64,000 nt of DNA, from assembly GCF_031844685.1 (NCBI RefSeq), contig NZ_CP134605.1, positions 6,608,001 through 6,672,000 of the forward strand. Reading direction: 5' to 3'. Source of the DNA: Streptomyces sp. ITFR-21. GTDB lineage: Bacteria > Actinomycetota > Actinomycetes > Streptomycetales > Streptomycetaceae. Each line of letters starts with the position of its first letter. Position 1 is the stretch's first letter. Position numbers and translations under genes: made by a program. Of the stretch, positions 16,389-25,013 are shown piece after piece. The notes under the pieces are model-generated. The model saw only the letters and a list, made by a program, of their open reading frames with translations. It was not told the origin of the DNA and made no database searches.

Positions 16389-17762
16389 TCACCACGCCGA
16401 CACCGGGACACGCGGGGTCGCGGCGTAGGCCGCGGCCGGGGTCATCGCCACACCGTTGACGGTGACCGACGCCGTGGTCGACACCTTCGCGCACGCGCCG
16501 CCGCCCGCCGCGGTGCGGCCCCTGGCACTCGAGGCGGTCGGCGACCCCGCCCGGCCGCCCGCACCGCCGGCCGCCCGGTCCTCGAAGGTCTCGTCGGCCG
16601 GCGGGCCCGGACGCGCCGTGCGCGGATGCCCGCCGGCGGCCGTCGGCGGTCCGGAGACCCGCAGCGGGCGGTCGGCCCCGATCGCGGCGAACAGGCCCTC
16701 GGCGGCCGGTTCCGGCACCAGCCGGTTCGGATCGGCGGGGTCGGGGCGGCTCGGCATCGTGGTGAACGCGAACCGCGCGGAGGGCACCTTCCGTACGTCG
16801 TCGGCGAGCCCCGACAGCTTGTCGACCGAGGCCAGCGCGGTGTCCACGGTCAGCGCGGTGGTCGCCGCGTCGGCCAGCGACAGCATGCCCGCCGGGCCGG
16901 CGGGCGCCCCGCCCTCGCGCATCCGGTGCGCGAGCGCGCCGAGGAACAGATGCTGTGCGTCGGTGCGTCCCAGGTCGCTGCCGTCACCGAAGGCATGCCG
17001 CGACCGCAGGAACTCAAGCGCCGAATCACCCTTCAGCTCATGCCGGCCCTTGGCGAGCTTCAGATGCGAGTAGGGGTCGTACACATTCCGGTCCACGCAC
17101 ACCGGCACCCCGCCCACCGCGTCCGACATCCGTACCACCCCGGCGAAATCGGCCAGCACGAAGTGGTCGATGGGCAGCGCGGTCAGCTTGTGCACGGCGG
17201 CGACCGTGCAACCCGGTCCGTACTGCAGCGTGGAGTTGACCGGGCCGCGGTGCGCCGCCGCGATACCGCCCCCGGCCGTGCGGCACGCGGGCAGCGCCGT
17301 CACGGTGTCGCGCGGGATGCTCAGCACGGTCGCGTGCGAACGGTCCGCCGCGATGTGCAGCACCATCTCCACATCGGCGTTCTGCCCCGGGCCGCAGTCC
17401 CCGCCGAGGCGGCAGTCCGCCCGGCCGGAACGGGCGTCGGAACCGATCACCAGGACGTTCAGCGGGGTCCGGCCGAACGCGTCCGGCCGTTCGCTGCCCG
17501 CGTTGCCGCCGATCCCGCCGAACAGCGGCAGCTCCCGCAGGCTGCCGTTCAGCCGGAGGTAGACGAACGCGCCCGCGCTCGCGGCCAGCAGCACCGCCAC
17601 GGACAGGCCCACCGTCACCCGGCGCGCCACCTTCCACCACCCGGCGTGCCGCGCCACCGGCGCCCCCGCTTCCTGTTCGCCCTCCCTCTCCGCGGGCGCC
17701 GAGAGCTGTCCCGGTCCGCCCGTCGTCCTGTCGTGGTGGTCGTCGTCCTGCCCGTCGGCCAT
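16389..17762 (-). CDS. LytR-CpsA-Psr (LCP) family cell-wall glycopolymer ligase
   Basis: 457 residues from ATG 17762 (AAGGAC upstream). A cytoplasmic Asp/Gly/His-rich N-terminus (about 40 residues) precedes one membrane anchor (VTVGLSVAVLLAASAGAFVYL). The extracytoplasmic LCP domain carries LNVLVIGSDARSG, the basic HATVLSIPRDT, DAVGGVPVC and ALEFLRSRHAFGDGSDLGR motifs that bind the polyprenyl-pyrophosphate head. LCP enzymes attach wall glycopolymers (teichoic or teichuronic acids, arabinogalactan-like chains) to peptidoglycan. The C-terminus is a low-complexity Gly/Ala/Ser tail ending in a short beta segment. The longer frame to 18173 is not supported. Acceptor and polymer unknown. Confidence 0.87.
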   Translation of the reverse strand: MADGQDDDHHDRTTGGPGQLSAPAEREGEQEAGAPVARHAGWWKVARRVTVGLSVAVLLAASAGAFVYLRLNGSLRELPLFGGIGGNAGSERPDAFGRTPLNVLVIGSDARSGRADCRLGGDCGPGQNADVEMVLHIAADRSHATVLSIPRDTVTALPACRTAGGGIAAAHRGPVNSTLQYGPGCTVAAVHKLTALPIDHFVLADFAGVVRMSDAVGGVPVCVDRNVYDPYSHLKLAKGRHELKGDSALEFLRSRHAFGDGSDLGRTDAQHLFLGALAHRMREGGAPAGPAGMLSLADAATTALTVDTALASVDKLSGLADDVRKVPSARFAFTTMPSRPDPADPNRLVPEPAAEGLFAAIGADRPLRVSGPPTAAGGHPRTARPGPPADETFEDRAAGGAGGRAGSPTASSARGRTAAGGGACAKVSTTASVTVNGVAMTPAAAYAATPRVPVSAW

Positions 17763-18292
17763 GAGTGTGTACGTCCTTGTGTCCGTGCGCGACCCGATGG
17801 ACAAAACGCCCACCGGCGCCATCGCAGTATCGCCCACCCGGGCGCCGGATCCCGGCTGCCCGCGGGCGGGGTGTCGGCCGGTCGGCGCATCCGGCCGGGC
17901 GGTCGGGCGGCTGGGCGGCCGCGGTCCCGGTGCGGGGCGGGCCCGGACCCGCGCGCCGCTTGGGGGGACCACCCCCGTCAGGACGGGTGCGGCCCCTGCG
18001 GGGCGGGCGCTCCGCCCCGCACCCCAGCCGCTCCGTACCCGGCTCCGCCGCGCCCCGCCGGAACGCCGGATTCCGCTGTGTCCGCACAGTTCCCCCCGGT
18101 GGATGTCACCCCATGGATTTCGGTACACACACAGGGTGACAGAAGCCGCGACCGGTGCCCCGGAGTTGTCCACAGGCCCGATCCGGCCGGGCCGCCGCGA
18201 GCCGGACGCGGCCCGAGCCGGCCCGCCCCCGGACGCCCGGCGGCATCCCGGCCGGACTAGCGTGGGGCGGACGCAGCGCGAAGGAGGCCGCC
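17763..18292. other. Divergent intergenic region (LCP / MpaB-like)
   Basis: About 530 bases holding promoters for two divergent genes. It contains short GC hairpins (for example around 17962-17980) but no recognisable RNA or gene. The right part, near 18090-18140, is less GC-rich and is the likely promoter zone for the rightward gene. Confidence 0.45.
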
Positions 18293-19309
18293 ATGAGCGA
18301 CGCGGACCTGGACTCCGGGCGGTACTCGAAGCCCGCGCCGGCCCCGGAGGCCGTACCCGTCCCCGGAACGGACCCGCACCCGGGCACGCCGGCCTCGCCG
18401 CACCCCGGCGCGCCCGGACGGACCCGCCCCGACCCGCCGACGCGCACTCCCCCCGACCCGGGCCTCTTCGGACCCGACTCGGTGACCTGGCAGCTGCACG
18501 GCGACCCCGTCATGTGGATCGCCGGCGTCCGCGCGCTCTACCTGCAGGCCCTGCACCCGAGGGCGGTGCGCGGCGTCGTGCAGAACTCCGACTTCCGGCA
18601 GGACGCGTGGGGCCGGCTGCTGCGCACCGCGTCGTTCGTCGGCGAGATCACCTACGGCACGGCGCCCGCCGCGGAACGGGCGGGGGCCCGGATCAGGGGC
18701 ATCCACCGGCGACTGTCGGCGACCGACCCCGACACGGGGGAACGCTTCGGCGTCGACGACCCCGAACTGCTGCTCTGGGTGCACTGCGCCGAGATCGACT
18801 CGTATCTGCACGTGGCCCGCCGCTCCGGCTTCCCGCTGACCGACGCGCACGCCGACGCCTACGTGGCCGAGCAGCGCGAGTCCGCCCGGCTGGTCGGCCT
18901 CGACCCGGCCGCGGTGCCCGCAGACACCGCCGAACTCGCCCGCTACTTCGACCGGGCGCGCCCCCGGCTGGCGGCCACCCCGGAGGCCTTCGACGTCGTC
19001 CGGTTCCTGAAGGCGCCGCCGGTGCCGGCCGTGCTGCTGCCGGCGCGGCTCGCCCTCTGGCCGGCCGTGGCCGGCACCGCCTTCGCCGCCCTGCCGCCGT
19101 TCGCCCACCGGCTGTACGGCCGCCGGGCGCCGTCCGAGGCGGCCACCGACCGGCGGCTGCGCATCACCGGGCGGCTGCTGCGGACCGTACCGGCCGCCCT
19201 GCGCCGGCGGTTGCCGCCAGGCCACATCCTCAAGGCCGTCGGGCGCCTCGGGCCCGGTACCCGTCCGTCCGCACACCGGCTGCACGCCGCGCGTACCGAA
19301 TTGCGCTGA
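18293..19309 (+). CDS. MpaB/latex-clearing-type oxygenase family protein (DUF2236)
   Basis: 338 residues. AAGGAGG is placed six bases before ATG 18293, deciding the start. A Pro-rich acidic N-terminus of about 55 residues precedes the domain. The domain shows VTWQLHGDPVMWIAGVRALYLQALHPRAVRG, WGRLLRTASFVGEITYG and LLLWVHCAEIDSYL patterns typical of the DUF2236/MpaB-prime family. This family includes b-type haem oxygenases such as rubber-cleaving Lcp; the His of LHPRA is the likely haem ligand. The substrate here cannot be told. It is separated from the kinase gene by 79 bases and may be co-expressed with it. Confidence 0.82.
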   Translation: MSDADLDSGRYSKPAPAPEAVPVPGTDPHPGTPASPHPGAPGRTRPDPPTRTPPDPGLFGPDSVTWQLHGDPVMWIAGVRALYLQALHPRAVRGVVQNSDFRQDAWGRLLRTASFVGEITYGTAPAAERAGARIRGIHRRLSATDPDTGERFGVDDPELLLWVHCAEIDSYLHVARRSGFPLTDAHADAYVAEQRESARLVGLDPAAVPADTAELARYFDRARPRLAATPEAFDVVRFLKAPPVPAVLLPARLALWPAVAGTAFAALPPFAHRLYGRRAPSEAATDRRLRITGRLLRTVPAALRRRLPPGHILKAVGRLGPGTRPSAHRLHAARTELR

Positions 19310-19388
19310 CGCGCTGTCCCATGAGCCGCCCGCCCCGGCCATACTGGGACCGGGGAAGCACCGAAAAGTACGGGGGCGGCGGCGCGCG

Positions 19389-21611
19389 ATGGCGGCTGTA
19401 CATCATGACGGACACCAAGGACCGGAATACGCGATACCCGGTGGAACCGGGGTGAGCGGGACCCTGATCCAGGGCCGGTACCGGCTGCACGAGCTGATCG
19501 GCCGGGGCGGGATGGGCGAGGTCTGGCGGGCGCTGGACGAATCGCTCGGTCGCCGGGTCGCGGTGAAGTGCCTGAAACCCAGCGGGCCTTCGAGGGACGC
19601 CGGCTTCACCCGGATCCTTCAGGAGCGCTTCCGCAGGGAGGCCCGGGTCGCCGCGGCACTCCAGCACCGCGGCATCACCGTCGTACACGACTTCGGCGAA
19701 CACGACGGCCTGCTCTTCCTGGTGATGGAGCTGCTCGACGGCCGCAACCTGCTCCAGATCCTGGACGACGCGAGCCGCAGCCCGCTGCCCGTGCCCGACA
19801 TCACCGACATCGCCGAGCAGGTCGCCGACGCCCTCGCGTACACGCACGCCCAAGGCGTCGTCCACCGCGACCTGAAACCGGCGAACATCATCCGGCTCAG
19901 CGACGGCGCCGTGAAGATCTGCGACTTCGGCATCGCCCGCCTCGGCCACGACATCGGCTTCACCTCGCGCCTGACCGGCAGCGGTGTGGCCATGGGCACC
20001 CCGCACTACATGTCGCCCGAGCAGATCGACGCCTCCGAGGTCGACCACCGCAGCGACCTGTACTCGTTCGGCTGCGTGCTTTACGAACTGGCCACCGGGG
20101 CGCCGCCGTTCGACCTCGGCGACGCCTGGTCCATCCTCGTCGGGCACCGGGACACCGAGCCCGAGCCCCCGCGCGTCAAACGCCCCGAACTGCCCGAGGA
20201 ACTCCAGCGGCTCATCCTCGACCTGCTCGCCAAGGACCCCGAGCACCGGCCGCAGGACGCCGCCGACGTCCACGGCCGGCTCAAGGCCATGCGAGCGGCG
20301 GCCGGCGTGGCCGCGCACCCGGTGGCACCGGCCGAACTGCCCGGCTGGGCCAGGGGGTTCAGCACCGGCTGTGCCGCCCACTCCACCCGCGCCCACGGCG
20401 CCGCGGCCCTGCCGCACCACGAGCTGACCGCGGCCTGGTCGACCCGCCCGGTGAACGTCGCCGCCGACCCCGACACGCTCGCCTCCCTGGCCGCGCGGCA
20501 CGCCGAGGCCGTCGACCTCGGCCGGGTCGGCAACTGGCGGCAGGCGTACGAACTGCACACCGCCGTCGCCGAGGCCCGCGACCGTGCCCAGGGCCCCGAG
20601 CACCCCGACACCCTGTCCGCCCGGTACGAGGCCGCGTACAGCCTGACCAGGCTGGGCCGCACGGAGGAGGCGCTGCGGATGTACGAGTACGTCGCCGAGG
20701 CCCGCCGCCGCGTCCTCGGCCCGGACGACCCCGGCACCCTCGCGGCCCGGCACGAGGCGGCGTACGAACTCGGCCGGCTGGGCCGCTACCTGGAGGCCCA
20801 CCGGGAGTTCGCCGCGGTGCTCGCCGCCCGCGAGCGGACGGTCGGGCCGAACCACCCCGACACCCTCCAGTGCAAGCACAACCTCGGCGTCAACCTGGGA
20901 ATGCTCGGCCGGGCGCAGGAGGCGTACACCATGGCCGCCGAGGTGGCCGAGGTGCGCACGCGGGTGCTCGGCGGCGACGACCCCGAGACGCTGGTGACCC
21001 GGTTCGAGGTCGGCCACGCGCTCGGCCGCACCGGGCGCGCGGCGGAGGCGCTGCGGACGTACCAGGAGGTCGCCGAGGCCCGCGCCCGGGTGCTCGGCCC
21101 GGACCACGCCGAAACGCTGGCCGCCCGCTACGAGATCGGCATCTGCCTGGGCCGGCTCGGCCGCAACGCGGAGGCGCTGGCGCTGTACGAGGACCTCGTC
21201 GCCGCCCTGACCCGCACGGTCGGCTCCGCGGACACCGAGACCCTGCGCGCCCGGCACGCCCTCGGCGTCAACCTCGGCCAACTCGGCCAGTGGGACCGGG
21301 CGCTGGCCGAAGCGCGCGACGTGGCGGCGGTGCGGGAACGGGTGCTCGGCGCCACGCACCCCGACACCCTGGTCAGCAAGCGGGAGATCGCCGTCGGCCT
21401 CGGCTGGCTCGGCCGCTGGTCCGGGGCGCTCCCGTTCTACCGCGAGGTCGCCGAGGCCCGCGAGCGCGTCCTCGGTCCCGCCCACCCGCACACCCTCACC
21501 AGCCGCAACGACGAGGCCCGCTGCCTGGCCCAGCTCGGCCGCACCGCCGAGGCACAGGCCCTGTACCGCCGCGTCTCCGAGCAGCGCGAGGAATCGCCCG
21601 AGCGGCTCTGA
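19389..21611 (+). CDS. Ser/Thr protein kinase with C-terminal TPR array
   Basis: About 740 residues. Kinase domain near residues 28-290: Gly-loop IGRGGMGEVWRA, VAVK lysine, catalytic VHRDLKPAN, DFG in KICDFGIARLG, and APE replaced by MSPEQ. A linker follows. From about residue 365 to the end, 42-residue tetratricopeptide repeats of the PDTLxARxxxAxxLxxLGR type occur (at least seven). No membrane span, so it is a cytosolic kinase whose TPR array probably binds partners. This architecture is widespread in Streptomyces, with a still unclear role. ATG 19389 with GGGGGCGG upstream is the start used; GTG 19452, closer to the kinase domain, is possible. Confidence 0.92.
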   Translation: MAAVHHDGHQGPEYAIPGGTGVSGTLIQGRYRLHELIGRGGMGEVWRALDESLGRRVAVKCLKPSGPSRDAGFTRILQERFRREARVAAALQHRGITVVHDFGEHDGLLFLVMELLDGRNLLQILDDASRSPLPVPDITDIAEQVADALAYTHAQGVVHRDLKPANIIRLSDGAVKICDFGIARLGHDIGFTSRLTGSGVAMGTPHYMSPEQIDASEVDHRSDLYSFGCVLYELATGAPPFDLGDAWSILVGHRDTEPEPPRVKRPELPEELQRLILDLLAKDPEHRPQDAADVHGRLKAMRAAAGVAAHPVAPAELPGWARGFSTGCAAHSTRAHGAAALPHHELTAAWSTRPVNVAADPDTLASLAARHAEAVDLGRVGNWRQAYELHTAVAEARDRAQGPEHPDTLSARYEAAYSLTRLGRTEEALRMYEYVAEARRRVLGPDDPGTLAARHEAAYELGRLGRYLEAHREFAAVLAARERTVGPNHPDTLQCKHNLGVNLGMLGRAQEAYTMAAEVAEVRTRVLGGDDPETLVTRFEVGHALGRTGRAAEALRTYQEVAEARARVLGPDHAETLAARYEIGICLGRLGRNAEALALYEDLVAALTRTVGSADTETLRARHALGVNLGQLGQWDRALAEARDVAAVRERVLGATHPDTLVSKREIAVGLGWLGRWSGALPFYREVAEARERVLGPAHPHTLTSRNDEARCLAQLGRTAEAQALYRRVSEQREESPERL

Positions 21612-21764
21612 CCGCGCCGCGCCGCCGGCGGAACGGTGTCAGGGACCGGACGCGCCCCCCGCTCGCCCGCCCGGCCGGTCGGCGGGCCGGAAGCGCCCGC
21701 CACCGGCCCGCGGTGCACCACTGCCGCCCGGTCGGGACGGCGTCCAGCCCCGGCCGGGACAGGC

Positions 21765-22311
21765 TCAACACCTGTAGCGCTCGCTGCCCGGCTCCTCGGG
21801 GGCCGCGTCCTGCCACAGGGTGAAGCGCGCCAGCTCCCAGCGGCGCGGGTCGACCGCGAGGGCGACCGAGTGCACCCCGGGCCGGTTCACCGGCCGCTAC
21901 GCCCTCGGCGACGATCTTGGCGAGGCGTCGGCGCAGCCAGGCGAAGGTCTCCTGGACCGGCTGCCGCAGCTCCTCGGTGGCCACCACCTCCGGGTCCATC
22001 GCCATCCGGCCGACCCGGCAGCCGCGCAGCGGATCGCGTTGGCGCAGCAGATAACCGCCCAGCCGCTCCACCGGCGTGTCACAGGTGGAGAGGTGGACGT
22101 CGGCCTGGGCGCGCAGCTCGGCCGCGCCGCGGCGCATCGCCGTCACGGCCGGATCCGGCGTGCCCCGGAAATGGTGGTGCATGCTGCCCTGTCCGGCGCC
22201 GGCCCGCTCCTGGATGGCGCGCGGGCTCGTCCCGACGTAGCCGCGCTCCCAGAGCAGTTCCCCGGCGCTCTCGATCAGCCGTTCAGCGGTGTCCGTGCCC
22301 GGAGTTTACAT
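21765..22311 (-). pseudogene. Decayed TetR-family regulator fused to the remnant of another gene
   Basis: Reading leftwards from 22305, the frame gives a TetR helix-turn-helix (AERLIESAGELLWERGYVG, then IQERAGAGQGSMHHHF). A C-terminal regulatory domain follows (YLLRQRDPLRGCRVGR, AMDPEVVATEELRQP). Directly before it the only ATG is followed at once by TAA (22306-22308), so no normal start exists. Near 21886-21891 the family sequence stops and the frame runs into Arg/Pro-rich shadow. In the adjacent frame an unrelated-looking tail appears (VALAVDPRRWELARFTLWQD, ending at TGA 21765). This reads as the scar of a deletion that joined two genes, plus loss of the start. Sequencing error at the start cannot be excluded. 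Confidence 0.6.
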
Positions 22312-22371
22312 ACTAGTAGGTACGGAATCGGCCGACGGCGCGGACCGCCGGCCGGCCCCCGGTGCCCCGGT

Positions 22372-22944
22372 TCAACCGTCGGCGAACTCCACCTCCGAGG
22401 CCCTGACCACCGTGCCGAAGCGCGGGAAGTCCAGCGCCACCGACGACTGGTGCTCCGCGGCCGTCAGCCCGGACATGGCGTCGGCGGCGAAGACCAGGCC
22501 GTAGCCGAGGTCGGCGGCGGCCCGCGCGGTGGACTCCACACCCAGGTTGGTGGCGATCCCGGCGAGCACGAGGGTGCGCACGCCGCGTTCCCTGAGCCGG
22601 TCGTGCAGCCCGGTGTCCTGGAAGGCGCCGACGGTGTGCTTGACCACCACCAGGTCCGCGACCGCGGCGATCTCCGCGACCAGGTCGCTGCCCGGCGGCT
22701 GGTCCGGCGCGCCCGCCCGCCGGACCCGGACCGCCACCACGGGCGCGCCCGCCGCACGGAACGTCCTCGCCAGCCCGAGCGCCGCGTCGAGCACCCGCGG
22801 GCCCGGGTGCGGAGCGAGCGGCAGGGCGATCATGCGGTCGATCAGATCGATCAGCACCAGTGCGGTGCGGGCCCGGTCGAGCCCGGGGGACAGCGGGGAC
22901 TCACGTACGGCGCCGGCCCGGCGACCGTGATCATGTGCGCTCAT
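22372..22944 (-). CDS. Isochorismatase-family hydrolase lacking the usual cysteine
   Basis: 190 residues from ATG 22944 with AGGG upstream. The fold signature is clear: the catalytic Asp in ALVLIDLIDRM near residue 34, the Lys in VVVKHTVGAFQDT and the AGIATNLGVESTAR motif. In nicotinamidase-type members the last motif has Cys (TNVCVxxT); here Gly stands in its place, as in the isochorismate-cleaving members such as EntB and PhzD, which use the Asp. So a hydrolase that cleaves an ether or vinyl bond, or a relative with unknown substrate, is more likely than an amidohydrolase. No siderophore or phenazine genes lie nearby. Confidence 0.85.
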   Translation of the reverse strand: MSAHDHGRRAGAVRESPLSPGLDRARTALVLIDLIDRMIALPLAPHPGPRVLDAALGLARTFRAAGAPVVAVRVRRAGAPDQPPGSDLVAEIAAVADLVVVKHTVGAFQDTGLHDRLRERGVRTLVLAGIATNLGVESTARAAADLGYGLVFAADAMSGLTAAEHQSSVALDFPRFGTVVRASEVEFADG

Positions 22945-23147
22945 GATCCGGACCCTACCGGGCCGGTCATGCCGCCGCCCGATGATCGAACACGCCTGTG
23001 CCATAAGGGAGTTGTGAGCCCGGAACGGAACGGTCCTAGCACCTCGCGACCGTGCTGCCGACCGCTTCGGGCTTCTTGCTCCGGCCCGGCGCCGCGGCGG
23101 ATACGCTGGGCCGGTACGACGACGTGGCATGTGGGAGGAGCGCGGAC

Positions 23148-23387
23148 GTGGCGGAGAGCACCATCGGACAGCCGTTGGCCGACGGGAAGAAGCCCCAGGT
23201 CGACCTGACGGACGCGGAGTGGCTGTCCAGCAGCCAGGGCACCGGCGATGTGCAGATCGCCTTCGTGGAGGGCTATATCGCCATGCGCGACGGCCGCGAG
23301 CCGGACGGCCCGGCACTGATCTTCACCCCCGCCGAGTGGCGTGCCTTCGTCCTGGGCGCACGCGACGGGGAGTTCGACCTCACCTGA
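23148..23387 (+). CDS. DUF397 domain protein
   Basis: 79 residues from GTG 23148; GGGAGGAG is eight bases upstream. The DUF397 core is present: AEWLSSSQGTGDVQIAFVEGYIAMRDGREPDGPALIFTPAEWRAFVLGARDGEFD. DUF397 proteins are abundant in Streptomyces and usually sit beside an XRE-type (HTH_31) regulator whose activity they are thought to modulate. No such partner is adjacent here, so it is an orphan copy. A longer frame exists upstream but lacks support. Confidence 0.87.
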   Translation: MAESTIGQPLADGKKPQVDLTDAEWLSSSQGTGDVQIAFVEGYIAMRDGREPDGPALIFTPAEWRAFVLGARDGEFDLT

Positions 23388-23613
23388 GGCCGCCCGGCAC
23401 CCGGCCTCACCCGCGGCCGCTTCGGAGACCTCCGAGGCCGTCCGGCCGTCCCTGCGCCGCCGCCGCATCCACGGTGCGCGGGCGGCGGGGCGGACCGCCC
23501 GATCCGGTCGCCGCCGCCGACGCGGTACGACGGGCGAGCGGCCTGCCACCGGGAGGCTCGCGGCCACGGCCCCACGGTCCGCGGGGCCGCGGCCGGGCCC
23601 CCGGCCGCGGGCG

Positions 23614-24315
23614 CTACGGCCAGGGCTCCAGGTCCGGCAGCGGATCGCCGGTCAGCGGGCCCACCGGATGCCGCCCCGCCAGCCAGGCCGCGAGATCGGT
23701 GAGCCGGCCCCGTACCGCGACCGGAGTGCCCGTACCGCGCGTCCACGACCAGGGGCCGTCAACCGCGGTGAGCGACAGTTCGACGCCGACCGGCACCCGC
23801 GGCGCCAGGAACTCCACCAGGTGGGCGCAGAAGGGCTCCGACCAGTCCGCCACGCCCCGGCCCAGCAGCGCGTCGGCCGTGTGGATCTCCAGCTCCCGCC
23901 ACCAGGCCAGGCCCGCGTCGAACAGCGTGCCGTCGCGGTAGCGCACCGGGCGCCCCCAGTCGTCGGGGCCGACCGCCGACCAGGACGCCTCGATTTCGTC
24001 CAGCGCGTCGGCGAGCGCCGCGCGCAGCCGGGGCGCGCCGCGCCGCTGCCCGGCCTCGATGGCCGCGTTCCGGCCGGCCCGGCCGCCGTCGTAGACCTCG
24101 ATGAGCCGGCCGCGCAGCGCGTACCGCGCCTGCCGGGCCAGCGCCAGGCCGACGCCCTCGATGTGCGACAGGACATGGCCGCGGGTCCAGCCGGGCAGCG
24201 CGCTCGGCGCGCGGGCGGCCTCCTGGGTGAGGCCGCCCAGCAGCTCCCGCAGCCGCAGGTGGCCCGCGTCGAGCGCGAGCCGCAGGTCGGCCGGTGTGAC
24301 GATGTCCGGTGTCAC
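23614..24315 (-). CDS. Maleylpyruvate isomerase-family mycothiol-dependent enzyme (DinB-like fold)
   Basis: 233 residues from GTG 24315, which overlaps the pdxH stop codon (GTGA), indicating translational coupling. The N-terminal helical bundle has the family pattern LPGWTRGHVLSHI with the metal-binding His, and later RELEIHTADALLG carrying two further His/Glu candidates. The C-terminal part (RGRLTDLAAWLAGRHP) resembles the family's sterol-carrier-like tail. Such proteins often act in thiol-dependent detoxification or isomerisation using mycothiol. Substrate unknown. Its tight coupling with pdxH is the main functional hint. Confidence 0.82.
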   Translation of the reverse strand: MTPDIVTPADLRLALDAGHLRLRELLGGLTQEAARAPSALPGWTRGHVLSHIEGVGLALARQARYALRGRLIEVYDGGRAGRNAAIEAGQRRGAPRLRAALADALDEIEASWSAVGPDDWGRPVRYRDGTLFDAGLAWWRELEIHTADALLGRGVADWSEPFCAHLVEFLAPRVPVGVELSLTAVDGPWSWTRGTGTPVAVRGRLTDLAAWLAGRHPVGPLTGDPLPDLEPWP

Positions 24316-24965
24316 GGCCACAGCAGCCCCCGCTCCCAACCGGTGTCCGTACGGCGGTAGTCGACGCGGGTGTGCCGTCGTTCGCGGTCGCCCTGCCAGA
24401 ACTCGACCTCGTCGGCGCGCAGCGTGTAGAGGGTCCAGCCCGGCGCCACCAGCCCCGGGTCGCGCCCGATCCGCTCGGCGGCGACGCGCACCGCCTCGTC
24501 GCGGGCGGCCGGGTCGGACAGCGGGGCGCTCTGCCGGCCGGGCAGGGCCTCGGCACGGGCGCCGGGGGAGCGGGCCAGGAAGTCGGCGGCGGAATCCCCG
24601 GCGGTGGCCGGTACCACCGTCCCGCGCACCCGGACCTGCCGGGAGACACCGGACCAGTAGAAGGTCAGGGCGGCGGCCGGACGGGCGGCGAGCTCACGGC
24701 CCTTGCGGCTGTTCTTGTCGGTGGCGAACTGCCAGCCCGCCGCGGAGACGTTCTTGCAGATCAGTACCCGCGCGGACGGGTTGCCGTCGGCGTCGGCGGT
24801 GGAGACCGTCATGGCGTGCGGTTCGCGCACCCCGTCACGTATGGCCTCCAGCAGCCAGTCGGTGAACAGCTCATGCGGATCGGCCGGCAGCCGTGTGGTG
24901 TCGAATTCCGGCAGATCATCCGCGAACACCTCAAGTCCGCGCAGCACTTGGCGCAGGTCGGACAC
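24312..24965 (-). CDS. pdxH: Pyridoxamine/pyridoxine 5'-phosphate oxidase
   Basis: 217 residues from GTG 24965 (GAGGGGG upstream). FMN-binding and catalytic features of PdxH are visible: NPSARVLICKNV, WQFATDKNSRKGRELAA, AALTFYW and RQVRVRGTV. The C-terminus (VDYRRTDTGWERGLLWP) is a close variant of the usual Arg-rich ending in ERLAP, so a phenazine-type PhzG oxidase is a less likely alternative. The enzyme makes pyridoxal 5'-phosphate. It is the first gene of a two-gene unit and faces a CGNR zinc-finger gene across a perfect inverted repeat. Confidence 0.85.
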   Translation of the reverse strand: MSDLRQVLRGLEVFADDLPEFDTTRLPADPHELFTDWLLEAIRDGVREPHAMTVSTADADGNPSARVLICKNVSAAGWQFATDKNSRKGRELAARPAAALTFYWSGVSRQVRVRGTVVPATAGDSAADFLARSPGARAEALPGRQSAPLSDPAARDEAVRVAAERIGRDPGLVAPGWTLYTLRADEVEFWQGDRERRHTRVDYRRTDTGWERGLLWP

Positions 24966-24980
24966 GGATACCCCCTCGCT

Positions 24981-25011
24981 GTTAATGGTGTGCGGCGAAG
25001 ATACCATTAAC
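24981..25011. promoter_or_regulatory. Operator-like inverted repeat between pdxH and the CGNR gene
   Basis: GTTAATGGT and ACCATTAAC are perfect 9-base arms separated by 13 bases, in an AT-rich patch. The right arm contains TACCAT, which would act as -10 for a leaderless transcript of the gene starting at 25014. The same dyad lies 16 bases before the pdxH GTG, so one protein could control both directions. Confidence 0.55.
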
Positions 25012-25013
25012 AC

